This document shows positions 46,146 through 57,644 of a stretch of DNA of 64,000 nt, piece by piece. The stretch's first letter is position 1. Each line of letters starts with the position of its first letter. The stretch is from Labia minor. Lineage: Eukaryota; Arthropoda; Insecta; Dermaptera; Spongiphoridae. A program made the translations under genes and the position numbers. The notes under the pieces were generated by a model. It was not told the origin of the DNA and ran no database searches. It worked only from the letters and a program-made list of their open reading frames with translations. The stretch lies in the NCBI GenBank assembly GCA_963082975.1, contig OY720350.1:50050734-50114733 (forward strand), read 5' to 3'.

Positions 46146-47447
46146 ATGGAGATGCATAGAGGTCATAAATAGTATGTAGAAAAAAAATTTGTGTGTGTGT
46201 GATTCTTTTTGAATTTGCTAAGAAATTTAAATTATTTAAAAAATAAAAATAAATTATTTAATAAATTTTACATTATCAGTTTGGTATACATTTTTAAATT
46301 CTTCCATAATTTTATATTGGACTATATTTAATTTGAATTTCATGATATAGAAGAAAAAAAAAAAGAAATTATTATCCATTAACGTTGTAAACGAAACTAG
46401 TTTAAATCTATGCAAGACCTAATTTGTGATCCAATTGTCATTAAAAATGCTAAGATTGAATGAAGAACAATGGTGTTGCTTGGTAATGATCCTCTGTTGT
46501 TGATGTTTGCTTTTCAAGACAATACAAAACAATAAATACCATCAGATAATTACACACAAAAAGAAAAAAGATGTAAGGGATCGTTGCTTAATAACCTGGA
46601 ATTGGAAAATAAATAATAAATTAATCAGATTTGGTTCGGAGAGCAGGAAGCCAGGGAAGGAAAATAAATATTACCTAAATAAACAAGTTTATTTATTTAT
46701 ACATACACAATCAACTCTATTCATTTGATAAATACAATAAGAAATGACTTTCCAAAGAAATTCTAGAAATTACATTTAATATTAATTAATATTATATAGT
46801 TTGTATACTTAATTAACTATATAATTATATATCAAGCATTTTAATAGAAATATATAAAACTTTCAAATTATTTAAATTTAAATTTATGTATAATTTAGAG
46901 AATTTCTTGAGACACATATTTTAATAAATTAACAACTACTATTTACTTATACAATTGGTTTATTTAAGTTAAATTATATATATCTTTATTGGTTATTTTG
47001 AATATTTATTATATTAAAATTATTCTTTTTCTTATACATTAACTCAGTGTTTTCCATCCTTTCTGTACCGGTGCTCCCCATTTTCTAAAAAAAATTCTTG
47101 CGCCCCCTTAATTTTTGTAATAATCTAATTTCCTCTTTCAATAGTCGGGCACATTTCTGAAATAATATAACAACAGGAGTGGGCCATGGTTCAGAGCATC
47201 GCAAAATCATCTGACCTTTTTTTTTTTTTTAAGAACCATACTGAAAAAAATTGAAAAAACTCGGAAAAAATGTTCAAAAGTTTGCCAACAAAATCATTGA
47301 AAAAAATTGAAAATAAAATTTTCAAAAGTTTGCAGGCAATTGAATTGCCTTCGCGGGCACTTGAAAATGGTTCTAATACCTTCTCGCACCCCCGACCCCC
47401 AAGGGGGGCGCGCCACACAGTTTGGAGAATTAATAAAGGAGATTTTT
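46146..47447. other. A+T-rich sequence with a hAT-like relic
   Basis: At 47045-47427 CAGTGTTTTCCATCC and CCGGTGCTCCCC at one side, and GGGGGGCGCGCC with CAGTTTGGAGA at the other, resemble decayed hAT ends. No target duplication is visible, so I leave this as a suggestion. The ORFs around 47191-47608 cross several repeats and are not genes. Confidence 0.35.
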
Positions 47448-47988
47448 ACTATCTCGCCAGTATCATTAAAATTTTCGATGTCGAGATTTTGATGTTTTTA
47501 TACGTTTTGAACGTCCCTGAGTCATTTTCACCACTAAGGTTGAGAATAATGTCTGTCTGTGTGTATGTAGACAAGATTACGCAAAAACGATTTGAACAAG
47601 AATCATGAAATTTGGCACACGGGCATTATTTGTAATTTTCTATCAAATTTTGAGAAATGTAGCTTATCCGGAAGAGGGTCATTACCTATCACGTTTTCAT
47701 TATTTTCCTCTAAACTGACCGTAAAAATAAAGAATAATATCGTTTTTCACATGATTAAAAATTGTATAAAATTATATAGAATTTCAGCTTGATTGAATCG
47801 ATGAAAGTACCAAAATTAATTTTTTAACACTGCAAGTGACGTGGTGCCAATAACATAGAGTCAGTCAGTGGTTTAATAAATATTATTTATTAATTTTAAT
47901 TTATAATTTAATTAATTTAATTAAATTTAAATATAATATATAATAATCCAATTCAAATTTGCGAGATAGTCGAGTCGATACACTCCAG
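47448..47988 (-). mobile_element. HINE-1 copy 8
   Basis: Minus orientation: starts ACTATCTCGCCAG and ends GCGAGATAGTCGAGTCGATACACTCCAG. The distal hairpin is mutated (GAGTCGATACACTC) and the microsatellite is reduced to GTCTGTCTGTGTGTATGTAG. Confidence 0.8.
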
Positions 47989-48229
47989 ATTTTTTAAATT
48001 TGTTTTAATAATTATTTATATACATTATTATTTATATTTCAATCTAATAATGAGTATAATAGTATTTAAGATATTTTTATTTAATTATATATCCATTTCA
48101 ATACATTTTAAAACAAATAAATATAATATTTAAATAAATATAGGTATATATTTAAAGGTAAGAATATATATATATATATAACTATAGATATAGATAGATT
48201 GAAAAGTAATAATAATAGTATAAAGGAAA
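47989..48229. other. A+T-rich spacer
   Basis: A (TA)n tract at 48165-48180. Nothing else. Confidence 0.5.
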
Positions 48230-48620
48230 TAAATAGTGGTTTCCAAACTGAAAAGAAACCCTTTTCTCAGGTGGCTGATTTCAAGTGGTTACCGCGGTCT
48301 GATATTCATTCAATATGTAAGGCGCCAAAGGGCGCTACTCAGAATGGTGTCTTTCTTTTAGCTGCCCTCAGGGCAGATGGAAAGGGCTTTTTGTTTTTTG
48401 TCACTCAACAGTCGAGTAAATTAAATTGCATTTGGAGAGAGACAATGCCACTCTGATTATTATTATTATTTTTCGGGAGTTATTTTCGGGTGCGGAAAAG
48501 AATGGGAAACAAATAATAATCAACTCTTGCGCAAAACATAAGATTACCCGGTCTCCTCCACTCCTCCCCATTTTCCCCCTTTCTTCTGAAAAAAAGGGTG
48601 ACTCCAAATGAAATGTGTTA
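48230..48620. other. Unexplained higher-complexity island
   Basis: Contains GTGGTTACCGCGGTCTG (with ACCGCGGT), AAGGCGCCAAAGGGCGC (with the E2F-type word GGCGCCAAA), a CTGCCCTCAGGGCAG palindrome and pyrimidine-rich CTCCTCCACTCCTCCCC. An 85-codon + frame (48199-48456) crosses it but I recognise no protein. No other copy in the window. Candidate regulatory DNA or an exon. Confidence 0.35.
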
Positions 48621-49436
48621 TTATTAAAGGCGTTTTTCGTTATTTTATCTCAAACGAACAACAACAAAACCATATCAATAAACCTACTCTATAATTAGCA
48701 CGATTACTTTATTTTTTAAATAATATTTTCGAAAATATGAGGGGATTTTTTTTTTTTTTTGTAATTTCACAAATGATAATGAATGTATATGCGTACGTCC
48801 GGAATTAAGAAAAAAAATCTTTTTTTTTTATTTTATTTAAGAAAGTGAGAAAGAGAGATTAAATGACGAAAAGGGTGATCAAATTTTTTTTTTATAAATT
48901 GTTAAGCAACATAAAATTATTAACAGGAGACAAATAACATCACGCAAAAATTCGATTTTACACAAAGATTTTTTTTTCCAAATGTTATAGTTGTATCATT
49001 ACAAGAAATACCTTTTTTCAGTTCTTCATATTTAATAATTCAGTTAAATTAAGTAAAAAACCTGTAAAAAAGGATATTAATGGTAAATTAACGTAGGACT
49101 AAAGTAAAGACCACCCAGAAATTTAGGAACCATCCGAAAATATTTAATATGAATAATAGTATATTTATTATATATTTTTTTAGAATTTGAAAAATATAAA
49201 ATTTTTTTTATTCCTAAATCACATTCTTTTTACTATTTATATGTCCAGTTAATTATTAATAAGAGTTAATTTCAACTTTCAAAATATAATTTGTTTTTTT
49301 TTAATTTGAAAAATTTGTAAATATAAAAATGAAATATAGATTTGCCTACATTATATAAATATTTAAATTTAATATTTATATATATGAACGATATATATTA
49401 TAGCATATATTATATCATTAAATATATTCAATTATT
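48621..49436. other. A+T-rich sequence
   Basis: T and A runs. No gene recognised. Confidence 0.5.
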
Positions 49437-49852
49437 GGCTCATATTATTGATATTTGTTATTGTAAATTTATTCAAAAAATACAAAAATATACACAACGT
49501 TTCGATTGCTACTTCTGCAAAAAAATACAAAAATATACACAACGTTTCTATTGCTACTTCTTTAATCGTTATCAAGCGACTGCACTGTTCGAGTGTCCAG
49601 TGACGAGTGACGAATGATACTATCATACTACAAGTATCATATTAAAAGTACTATCATACTACAAGTATCATATTAAAAGTACTATCATACTACAAGTATC
49701 ATTCGTCACTCGTCACTGGACACTCGAACAGTGCAGTCGCTTGATAACGATTGCAGAAGTAGCAATCGAAACGTTGTGTATATTTTTGTATTTTTTGAAT
49801 AAATTTACAATAACAAATATCAATATGTGGTTTTATTTACAAAATTCCGTTG
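49437..49852. mobile_element. Fold-back element, Penelope-like features
   Basis: Long inverted arms (49449-49617 and 49703-49822) surround a core of 31-bp tandem repeats (about 2.7 units, ACTATCATACTACAAGTATC...). The arms carry AAGCGACTGCACTGTTCGAG and a stem CGATTGC-AGAAGTA-GCAATCG followed by AAACGTTG. The left arm has an internal duplication of about 45 bp. A stem followed by a GAAAC string recalls the hammerhead motifs in the terminal repeats of Penelope-like elements, but the CUGAUGA part is not conserved (TTGATAAC). It has no coding capacity. One arm recurs at 63451. Confidence 0.7.
49619..49701. repeat. 31-bp tandem repeat, about 2.7 units
   Basis: Two complete and one partial 31-bp units beginning TACTATCATACTACAAGTAT and ending CATATTAAAAG, located at the centre of the fold-back element. 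Each unit contains a short inverted pair (GATACT/AGTATC), so the centre can fold in several registers. Confidence 0.9.
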
Positions 49853-50055
49853 TAAATAAAAACAACCACCAAAGCTTTAATAATTTAATTATTGTGGCGC
49901 GCTCCTTAACAATTTTATTTCTCTCCTCTCATTATCATCCATGTTGAGAAACATTGTTTTAGAACAACTTAATTAGTTTATTATGAATGTAATCTACCTG
50001 CTATTATGAATAAAGTATTGTAATCTACAGTAAAATCTAATAATATGCCCTATGA
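49853..50055. other. A+T-rich spacer
   Basis: Nothing recognised. Confidence 0.5.
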
Positions 50056-50305
50056 CAGTGTTTCCCAAACTTTTTTGACCGCGACCCGGTTCGAGGTCTT
50101 AAAATTTGTCGCGACCGACTTCATTAAAAACAAAAAACATTTATTTAGAACACAAATATTATTTTTCAATAAAAATCAAGTTGTTTATTTCATACACAAA
50201 AATTGCAAAATAATTATATAAGAAAAATTAAAAAGTAATTAAAAAATTAATAATAAGAATTTCTAAAATATTTTCGCGACCCGGTAAAATTTTTCTGAGA
50301 CACGG
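50056..50305. mobile_element. Decayed hAT-like element
   Basis: Left end CAGTGTTTCCCAAACTTTTT followed by GACCGCGACCCGG. The right end read inversely gives CCGTGTCTCAGAAAAATTTT followed by the same ACCGGGTCGCG in inverted form. Flanks share only TATGA of the expected 8-bp duplication. Non-coding. Confidence 0.6.
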
Positions 50306-51427
50306 TATGAGATTATTATTACAATATATTAACAGAAAAAAACAATAAAAGTTCTTTTTTTTTGTCCCTTAGGTGGAATGCAATTTAAATTTACCAAGAA
50401 TTGATATTCCAACTACTAATGCGGTTAAACAAGAAAAAATATATTCTCCAGCGTGTATATTAATTATTAGTTTTTTAACCAAAATTTAATTTCCTGGTCC
50501 AATTCTTAATTATAATATTAATATTTTTGTAACCGAAAAACAAAACAAAAAATAATATCTAACACTTAGATAGGGAACGAAATATTTTTTCGGGGTACAA
50601 TAATTTTACGGTTGTAAAATCTTTTCGTTTACTAATTAAAACAAAAAAAAAAAAAGATTGATTAGGTTATTTAATTTACTGGACAAAAATTTGTTTTTAA
50701 TAATTTTCGGCTAATATTACACCATCTGCCTCTATTTATTATTTTGTTGTTTTTTTTGTTAATTAACTTGAGACATTTTGGAAGCACTTCTCTTATTACA
50801 TTGCAATTCGCTTTAAAAAATATGAATATAAATTTCAGGAACAAAATTAACGAAAAAAAAAAAATTAAAATATTAAAAAAAAAACATAAAAATATATAAG
50901 TTTAATATGTGTAAAACTTCTCATGTTTAATCAGTGAGAAGATTTTTCCGGAAAGTGGAAGCAGAGCGTTTGTCTTCCCTCATTATTATAATTATATTTT
51001 GAAATAATACAATGTTTGTATTTGTTTTAGAATTGTGTTTAATATACAAATTATTTGTATATTATTGAAGTTTAGAATTACCAACACGAACGAGAGTTTA
51101 ATTATAGATTAAGAAGGAAAACAAAAAAAAAAAACTTCGTTCATATAATATATATATATAATATAAATTATTCATTTCCATTTGAAGGAATGAAATATAA
51201 TGAGGCTAGAAGGTTTTTGATGGTAATGACGGTACACCTGAACGAACCATTTTTATTGTTCCCAAATGGAGACTGAACAAATGAATACAAACAAACAAAC
51301 AATCTTAATTGGTTTAACGTTGAAATAAATAAATTATCAATTTATTTAGAATACATGATTTGGATTAAATAAAAGAGAGATATTATAATTAAGTAAGTGC
51401 AACACTTGATATTTATTTTTTATTTAA
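50306..51427. other. A+T-rich sequence
   Basis: Homopolymer-rich DNA. Nothing recognised. Confidence 0.5.
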
Positions 51428-51673
51428 CACACTATGAGCGGGGCGGGTATTTGTACCCGTTGCGGGGACTGCCACTTATAAGCGGGGCGGGTATTTATAC
51501 CCGTTGCCACTTATATAATATATATTTTCCCTTGTGTCACTTAAAATTACTTATTTTAAACGATAACTAATATATATCCCTCATATAAGTGGCAACGGGT
51601 ATAAATTCCCGCCCTGTTTATAAGTGGCACTCCCCCCGCAACGGGTACAAATACCCGCCCCGCTCATAGTGTG
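51428..51673. mobile_element. TTAA-flanked fold-back MITE (piggyBac-like)
   Basis: It is bounded by TTAA on each side (51424-51427, 51674-51677), the target of piggyBac transposons. The two ends are long inverted arms of about 90 bp beginning CACACTATGAGCGGGGCGGG. Each arm contains two similar G+C-rich units with their own palindrome, CGGGTA-TTTG-TACCCG and GGGTATTTATACCC. The middle is a short A+T spacer. The superfamily is inferred from the TTAA duplication only. Confidence 0.8.
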
Positions 51674-52154
51674 TTAATATTAATCATCATATTTCTCATC
51701 CCTCTCTCTCTCTCCAATCACACAAATACAGACACGTTTTGAATGATAATATTTTATTTAATGTTAATTTTGTCACATTTCTTAAATTTAATTCACTAAT
51801 AACTACATTATATTATCAGTATATCATTTTGGAGGTATTTTTCGGATAACTTTTCACATTAACTGGTAAAATTGAATTAAATAAAAAATAAAAAATGTGA
51901 ATTCTTGAGAAATATGAAACGAATCGTGTTAGGAAGGTTGAGTTTAATTTTCATCTACTCTTATTTCAATTTAATTAGTCATTTATTTATTTATTTATTT
52001 TGCCTTCAGGTCTTAACCATATCTTTTCTCCTTTATATACATTTTTTTTATTTTAACCAATCGAATCACTGTAACTACGAAACCACTCGCCTCGACATTT
52101 ATTTATATTATTAATACTAATTCATTTTAATTATTTATTATTTATTTAATATTA
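51674..52154. other. A+T-rich spacer
   Basis: A CTCTCTCTCTC tract at about 51702. No gene. Confidence 0.5.
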
Positions 52155-52646
52155 ATTTAAATGGAGGTTGCAATCGGGTAACGCCTGTTATCATGCTGTA
52201 AAGGGGCTTATCTAGTCAAAATTATTATCAAAATTAAAATATATAAAAAAATTATTTTGCCTGTTTTATTATATGGTAGTGAGGCATGGTCTATGACCCT
52301 GGGAGAAGAATAGGATTCTTGGCAGCATTTAATTAAAAATGAGGACATCTGGGAATGGCAGAGAGGAATTGAATCACCTCTATGCAACTCATTGTTAGGT
52401 TTATAAAATCGAGAAGGCTGCAGGTGGCGAGAATGGGAGAGGAAAGAATGGCGGAAAATATATTGGTGAGGAGACTGATTGGGAAACGTCCGCTTGGAAG
52501 ACAATGTAGGAAGGGACGTGAGAGAGATGGGAGAGGGTAGGATGGTTGTGGCTCAGGATAAGGATAGTTGGAGAAATGTGGTTGCTGCAGCCAAGAACTT
52601 TCGAGTTCTGTAGAGCCACAGAGATAGATAGATAGATAAATAGATA
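52155..52646 (+). pseudogene. LINE 3' fragment with GATA tail, copy 2
   Basis: The longest of three copies. It starts in a degenerate reverse transcriptase C-terminal region (ILPVLLYGSEAWSMTL, around 52250-52300). It continues with RRLQVARMGEERMAENILVR and LIGKRPLGRQCRKGR and ends AGAGCCACAGAGATAGATAGATAGATAA. At least one internal stop and several frameshifts break it. The YGSEAW and RMGEE...GRP-type motifs are shared by many LINE ORF2 C-termini. Clade not determined. Confidence 0.85.
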
Positions 52647-53459
52647 TTTAATATTATAAAAATAATATTTATTTTCTAAATTACAATAACTGTTTAAAAA
52701 ATCAGGCTCTTAGAATAAAAAACATTTATACAACATCTAATTAGGGGAATTATTCCGATATGTTACAATTTAATTATATTGTAATAATCTTTATGTAATA
52801 TATTTTATTTGTTCATATTGGTTAAGTAATTGATTCTCTTTTAAACCCATTGAAATTATATTTTATTGATGAAAAAAAAATTGGTATTTTTAGGGATTAA
52901 ATTTTTTTAATTTTTCAAAAAATTTCATCAATGAATAAATAAATAAAAAAATAAGTTTTAGACAAAACAATTTTTAACTTCACTCCTTCTCTTCGAATAA
53001 AAATAAATAATTAATTGAAGATTTAAGAAATAAATATTAAAAGAAATATTATTCGAGAGGTTCAACCCAAAATAAATAAATAATAATAAAATACAATTTA
53101 TCAATATTTTAAATATCATTAAAAATATTCTTCAAAAAACTAAAAAGAGATGTATATTTACATTTACATTTAAAATCATTAAATATAATTATGTTAATAT
53201 ATGCTGTAAAAATTGATTATTAGTTTTAAACTATTTTTTCTTTTGTCTTTCGATATTATTTGAAGGTCTTTTATTTCAATGAAACAAACAAATTGGAGGG
53301 GAGTGGATGGAATAATTGGGCATTGATCATTGGTGAGATAACTGAGTCGTTATCTAAAAAAAAAATTGTTCATTTGAACAAGTCCTTTCCCCCCCCCCCC
53401 TTCCCCCTTTCCTTTAATTATAGATGAAAAAAAAAATTAAAAAAATAAAAAGCAATCGC
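52647..53459. other. A+T-rich sequence
   Basis: Ends in a pyrimidine-rich stretch with an uninterrupted run of about 11 C (about 53390-53400). Nothing recognised. Confidence 0.5.
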
Positions 53460-53657
53460 CAAGTAAAGCCTTTATTTGGTGTCGTTATCCAGCCATCGGT
53501 TTTATATTTAATTAATATAAATACCGTTTGAGTAACATGTCCGCATGGCCCTAATGACAGGTCTTACGCCAATTGATCGAGCTTACACTGTAATTTCATT
53601 TTAAGATTTATCGCTCGCGTAATCACCGGATTCTTCTCTTGGAGTTTTTTTTTTCAG
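53460..53657. other. Mixed-composition island before a possible exon
   Basis: Contains TTTATCGCTCGCGTAATCAC and TTAATTAATATAAA in a setting of low A/T-run content, followed by a pyrimidine tract and CAG (53655-53657). It could be conserved intronic or regulatory sequence. No match within the window. Confidence 0.35.
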
Positions 53658-53735
53658 GAAGAATATAGGAGAAATGGTAACCAAAAGAGAAATAGTCAGA
53701 TGCGATGTGGGGGTGGGGATGGGGGGGGGGAGAAG
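53658..53735 (+). other. Possible 78-nt cassette exon
   Basis: Preceded by a 12-nt T run and CAG, and followed by AAG/GTAAGTTG, a perfect donor match. The 78 nt are a multiple of three and frame 1 is open across all 26 codons (EEYRRNGNQKRNSQM then a Gly-rich tail); frame 2 is open as well. The donor-proximal half contains a G-rich run (GGGGGTGGGGATGGGGGGG) able to form a quadruplex. No neighbouring exon is known, so this is a hypothesis. Confidence 0.25.
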
Positions 53736-54482
53736 GTAAGTTGAAAATGAGATGTCCTTCTTGCTGCTCTAATGACCAAACAACTATCATCGTAGTTACC
53801 TACACTTCTGCACCTTTTTTTTTTATCAAAGAAAAAAGTTGGAAATAATTTTAATATTTTATTTTTATTCCTTGAATTTATGATTTGAAAAACACAAAGC
53901 AAATTTATATATTTAAAATTTAATTTAAAATTTTTTTAAATTTTAATTTCAATTAGTTGATTTTTAGTTAATTTGTTAAACTTACTAAGTCACTTCAAAT
54001 AAAATAATGGAAGGTAGTAATTTGAAATTTGTAAAAATTTGGTTAGTAAAATTACATTTTTATTCAATTAAACTAATATTTTGTCATTTCTAATGCTATG
54101 ATTATTATTATTTATTTAACATTTTTATTTTTGCCCCTCAAATATATACATATAATAACAATTCTCTGTTTAAATTGCATTATAAATTTATTGATTTCTT
54201 TGATTATAATTAAAGATTTATAAGTACATGACATTCTTCTTTTCTTTTCGAACTTATACATTAAAATAACAATTTTCAATGACACGTATTTTTATTGATT
54301 ATTTTTAATTCCTAACATAATGAATTATTCTTTCATTTTTTCACTCTTACATTATTTTATATTATTATTTTCATTCTTTTATTTATCTTATGATTATTTA
54401 TAATATTAATATTATTGTTATTAATGTTTTTATTGATTAAAGTATGTCTAATTGAGAATAGATTTAAATAAATAAATAACAT
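53736..54482. other. A+T-rich sequence
   Basis: Nothing recognised. Confidence 0.5.
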
Positions 54483-54600
54483 TTTATCTATCTATCTCTG
54501 TGCTTCTACTAAACTTGAAAGTTCTCAGCCACAGAAACTACATTCCTTCAAACGTCCCTATCCTGAGCCACCCCTAAAAAATTCCTATTCTCTCTAATCT
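54483..54600 (-). pseudogene. LINE 3' fragment with GATA tail, copy 3
   Basis: The shortest of the family. On the minus strand it matches GTGGCTCAGGATAGGGAC through ACTTTCAAGTTTAG and ends in GCACAGAGATAGATAGATA. Only the terminal ~115 bp remain. Confidence 0.75.
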
Positions 54601-54948
54601 CTTTGGACTAGAATAAAAACATTGAAAATATAAATTTAATAAGTACAAGTTTTAAAATGAATAAAAATAAAATCAAACCCAACTAATTCTTAGTCTTTCA
54701 TGAAAAAATATTTGATTTCATTTAAGTCTAGTAATAAATTTAATAAATAATTCTTCTTCAATTTCCCAGTTGAGAAAAATAATCAAGTATTTGAGTAAAT
54801 ATTTAAAATTAAATAATATGTATCTAAAATAAATACCCCTACGGGACTCACTTCTAGTGAGTACGTGGATGGCAACCACGAGGTGCCCTAGCTGAGTCCT
54901 GACATTACATTATTTTACTTGTGTCAGGCTCCTAGACTTTATCTATAC
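54601..54948. other. A+T-rich spacer
   Basis: A short better-balanced stretch (54835-54900, ACGTGGATGGCAACCACGAGG) lies just before the hAT element. No gene. Confidence 0.5.
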
Positions 54949-55411
54949 CAGAGGTTCTTAATCTTATGTACTCTGCGGACCCCCACTTGAAAAAAATTTT
55001 TTTGACGGACCCCATTCCAACTTTAGGTACTTTACGTCATTTTATTAGTTAATTTCTGGCTTACGATCTCATAAGAACAAGGATATATGATGAATATTTC
55101 TAACAGTGATTGGTGAATAACGATTTTTTTGCATATTGTAGAACACATTTTATTAGAAATTATAATATTGAAGAAAGAAAATTCTGCTAAATATGAAGAT
55201 GGAAACGGTAGCAATAGTTTTCTTGCACATTTCGTTGAATTTGGGTATTTGATCTGTTTCCTCACAAAGCCATGCCATCGCTTCTTTTATATTAAATAAA
55301 GTTTTAACCGACTCATCATTTTCTCGTGCACCTGTACGATGGCTTTGCGGACCCCCAGTAAAGGCTTCGCGGACCCCCAGGGGTCCGCGGACCACAGTTT
55401 AAGAACCTCTG
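54949..55411 (-). mobile_element. hAT derivative with transposase relic
   Basis: Ends CAGAGGTTCTTAATCTT and GTTTAAGAACCTCTG, flanked by perfect 8-bp duplications ATCTATAC (54941-54948 and 55412-55419). Just inside both ends lie GCGGACCCCC words, and GGGGTCCGCGGACC lies near the right end. On the minus strand a fragment of the transposase C-terminal dimerisation region is preserved (55032-55265). At 463 bp it lacks the catalytic core. Confidence 0.92.
55032..55265 (-). pseudogene. hAT transposase C-terminal fragment
   Basis: A 77-codon frame with LLLPFPSSYLAE at about residues 17-28 (FPSSYLAE codons at 55182-55205). This corresponds to the P-F/S-T-S-Y-x-x-E signature of the hATC dimerisation domain. 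The following SFFNIIISNK...SLLEI is a degenerate counterpart of the usual F-S-x-x-x-x-x-x-K-R-N-R-L segment. Upstream homology continues in another frame (to about 55395), so it is frameshifted. Non-functional. Confidence 0.7.
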
Positions 55412-57602
55412 ATCTATACTATTTGGTCTCTCTTAACCAAACTTTCTTCCGACCCCGACGCTATTAGGTTTGCTAGGGGTCTCTCATTTTCTCTCTTTTT
55501 CCATCTCTTTCTTCTTCTTCTTCTCCTGGTCAAAATTTATGAGAAGAAAATAAATTTACTGATTTTCCAGATTGGGAGTTGAATCTGTGGATCTACACTT
55601 GCAAAATTTGGAAAAATCTACACCTGCAGAAAATCTCATCAAGGAAAAACTTGCAATAAAAATGATCTTACGATACGAATCTTGGAATGTAAAAGAGATA
55701 GGAACAAAAATAAATAAAGATAAATTAAAAATATAATATGGGTCTAGTATAACTGACTGAAGAAAAAAAGGGGGATGTGAAAATAAAAAACAAAAACTCA
55801 GAAAAAACATGAAATCCTAGGTACCAATAAATTCCAGAATCCTTGCTGTTGAACTGGAAATCAAAAGCCACTCGGACATGTTGGACTCAAAATCAGAGAA
55901 AAAATAATCGAAATGTGCCAGAATAAGTAATCATCTAAAAGTATCAAATTGATTCTATGAATATAAAATGACACACCGGCATACTTGGGAGCAACCGACC
56001 AAGAAATTGAAACTCATTAATGACTAATGTAATGGATTTATGGGTAATGAGAGATCCAGAATGAGGCTGAAACCATCGCCTACTGTTAGAAAAATTATAT
56101 ATTGAATTCAGACATAAGATACAAACAAGAGGAAAACATAGGCGAAAAACTAGTGGTAAAAACAGTATAATATAATGTTGGGGGACCGTTCAGAGATTCG
56201 ACGAAGTTCCAGTTTCACTTGAGTTTGAGTTCAGTTTGACTTGAAAATAAATTGACTACCGAAATAAATGTATGACAAGATAAAATCATGCATTCACGAA
56301 GCAGCCAAAGAAGCCTTGGAAGAAGTTCCAAAGAATAGTTTACTTGTTTTGCGCCTTACGTATAGTTAACCTATTGAGCAAGTTTACCATCCCAATGTGT
56401 ATACAAGATCAAAAGTTTTTATAGAAAATTTTTGTTACAGAATTCTATTATTAGAATTCTAAAAATAATTGTTCTTTCAAATTTATACATTAACCTTATC
56501 CATATAACTAATATGTCAAAAACATTGACTATAACTTTTACTCTAAATATAATATTATTTAAATCTATATTTATTATTAAAAAATCTTATATTACATCAC
56601 ATAATTTTTCTGTATAAAGATATTTTTTATATTCATATAATTATAATATTAATTAATAAATTCATTAAAAATATATGTTTTAGGAAGATTTGTTTAGAAA
56701 AAAAATGATAATTATGAGTATAAAACGTAAAATAATTAAGTCATTCAGACATACTATTTATGATATTTATATACAAAGAGTCCGAAGTACCTTAAGTCCA
56801 ACTTTCTTAATATATTATTATAAAACAATACAATAGAAGTAAAATGATTAATATTAAATACATTTGTTTTATAAAAAATAAAAATAATATATACATATTT
56901 TATAACTTAGTAATGGGTGCATGTGTATATATAAAAATCTAATATCATTTTCATTTCATTATCAAGGATTTATTTTCATTTTTAGGTTTATTTCTGGTAC
57001 AAAAAGCAAACTAGATAATTATACAACTAAAATCCTATATTGTAACCATAGAAAGGACACCGATGGGTAGAAATAAAATAAATGAATTTAATATTATATA
57101 CATTTCAGTCGGACTATTCAAACGCAGTTCTTGGTGGTATTCTCTATCAGAAGCAGAATCAAAAATATTAGTAGAAGAGCAGAGGAATGTGTTTATATGT
57201 ATTATATTAATTTGACGTTATATTTTTAAAATTATATTTATTTTATTTTTTTATTTTCAGAAGACAAGATCAATAAATAAATAAATACCTTTTTTAAAGT
57301 ACCGAGCAATTCAATGCAGGAGATATGAGAATTTAGTGATAGTGTCAGAAATACGAATATACGAGTAAGTAAATATTATCTTATCATATTTATTTCAGTT
57401 TTTATTTTTATAAAATTCCAAATGTATATTTTATAAATAATAATTATAATATATTTATTTTAAATATAATTTAAATACAAAATACTGTCTGGACTAATTT
57501 ACTTCAATAACTTCTATAAGTCCTACAGTTGTTAGGATAGAGTTGGAGCAGAGAATTTAACTTATGTGTAATTAAAAAAATCAATAGTTTTCTTGGATGG
57601 GT

Positions 57603-57644
<42 letters not shown>
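55412..57644. other. A+T-rich sequence with a mixed central part
   Basis: The part 55440-56400 is less A/T-extreme than most of the window but shows no recognisable ORF. The frames at 55556-55810 and 56432-56617 are low-complexity. A (TA)n tract at 57607-57642 abuts the next element. Confidence 0.45.

Noticed and set aside
48199..48456. 85-codon frame as a host exon
   Set aside because: No recognised domain, and the start lies in low-complexity sequence. Kept only as an unexplained island.
49619..49701. Possible CRISPR array (31-bp repeats)
   Set aside because: The repeats are directly adjacent with no spacers, in a eukaryotic fold-back element.
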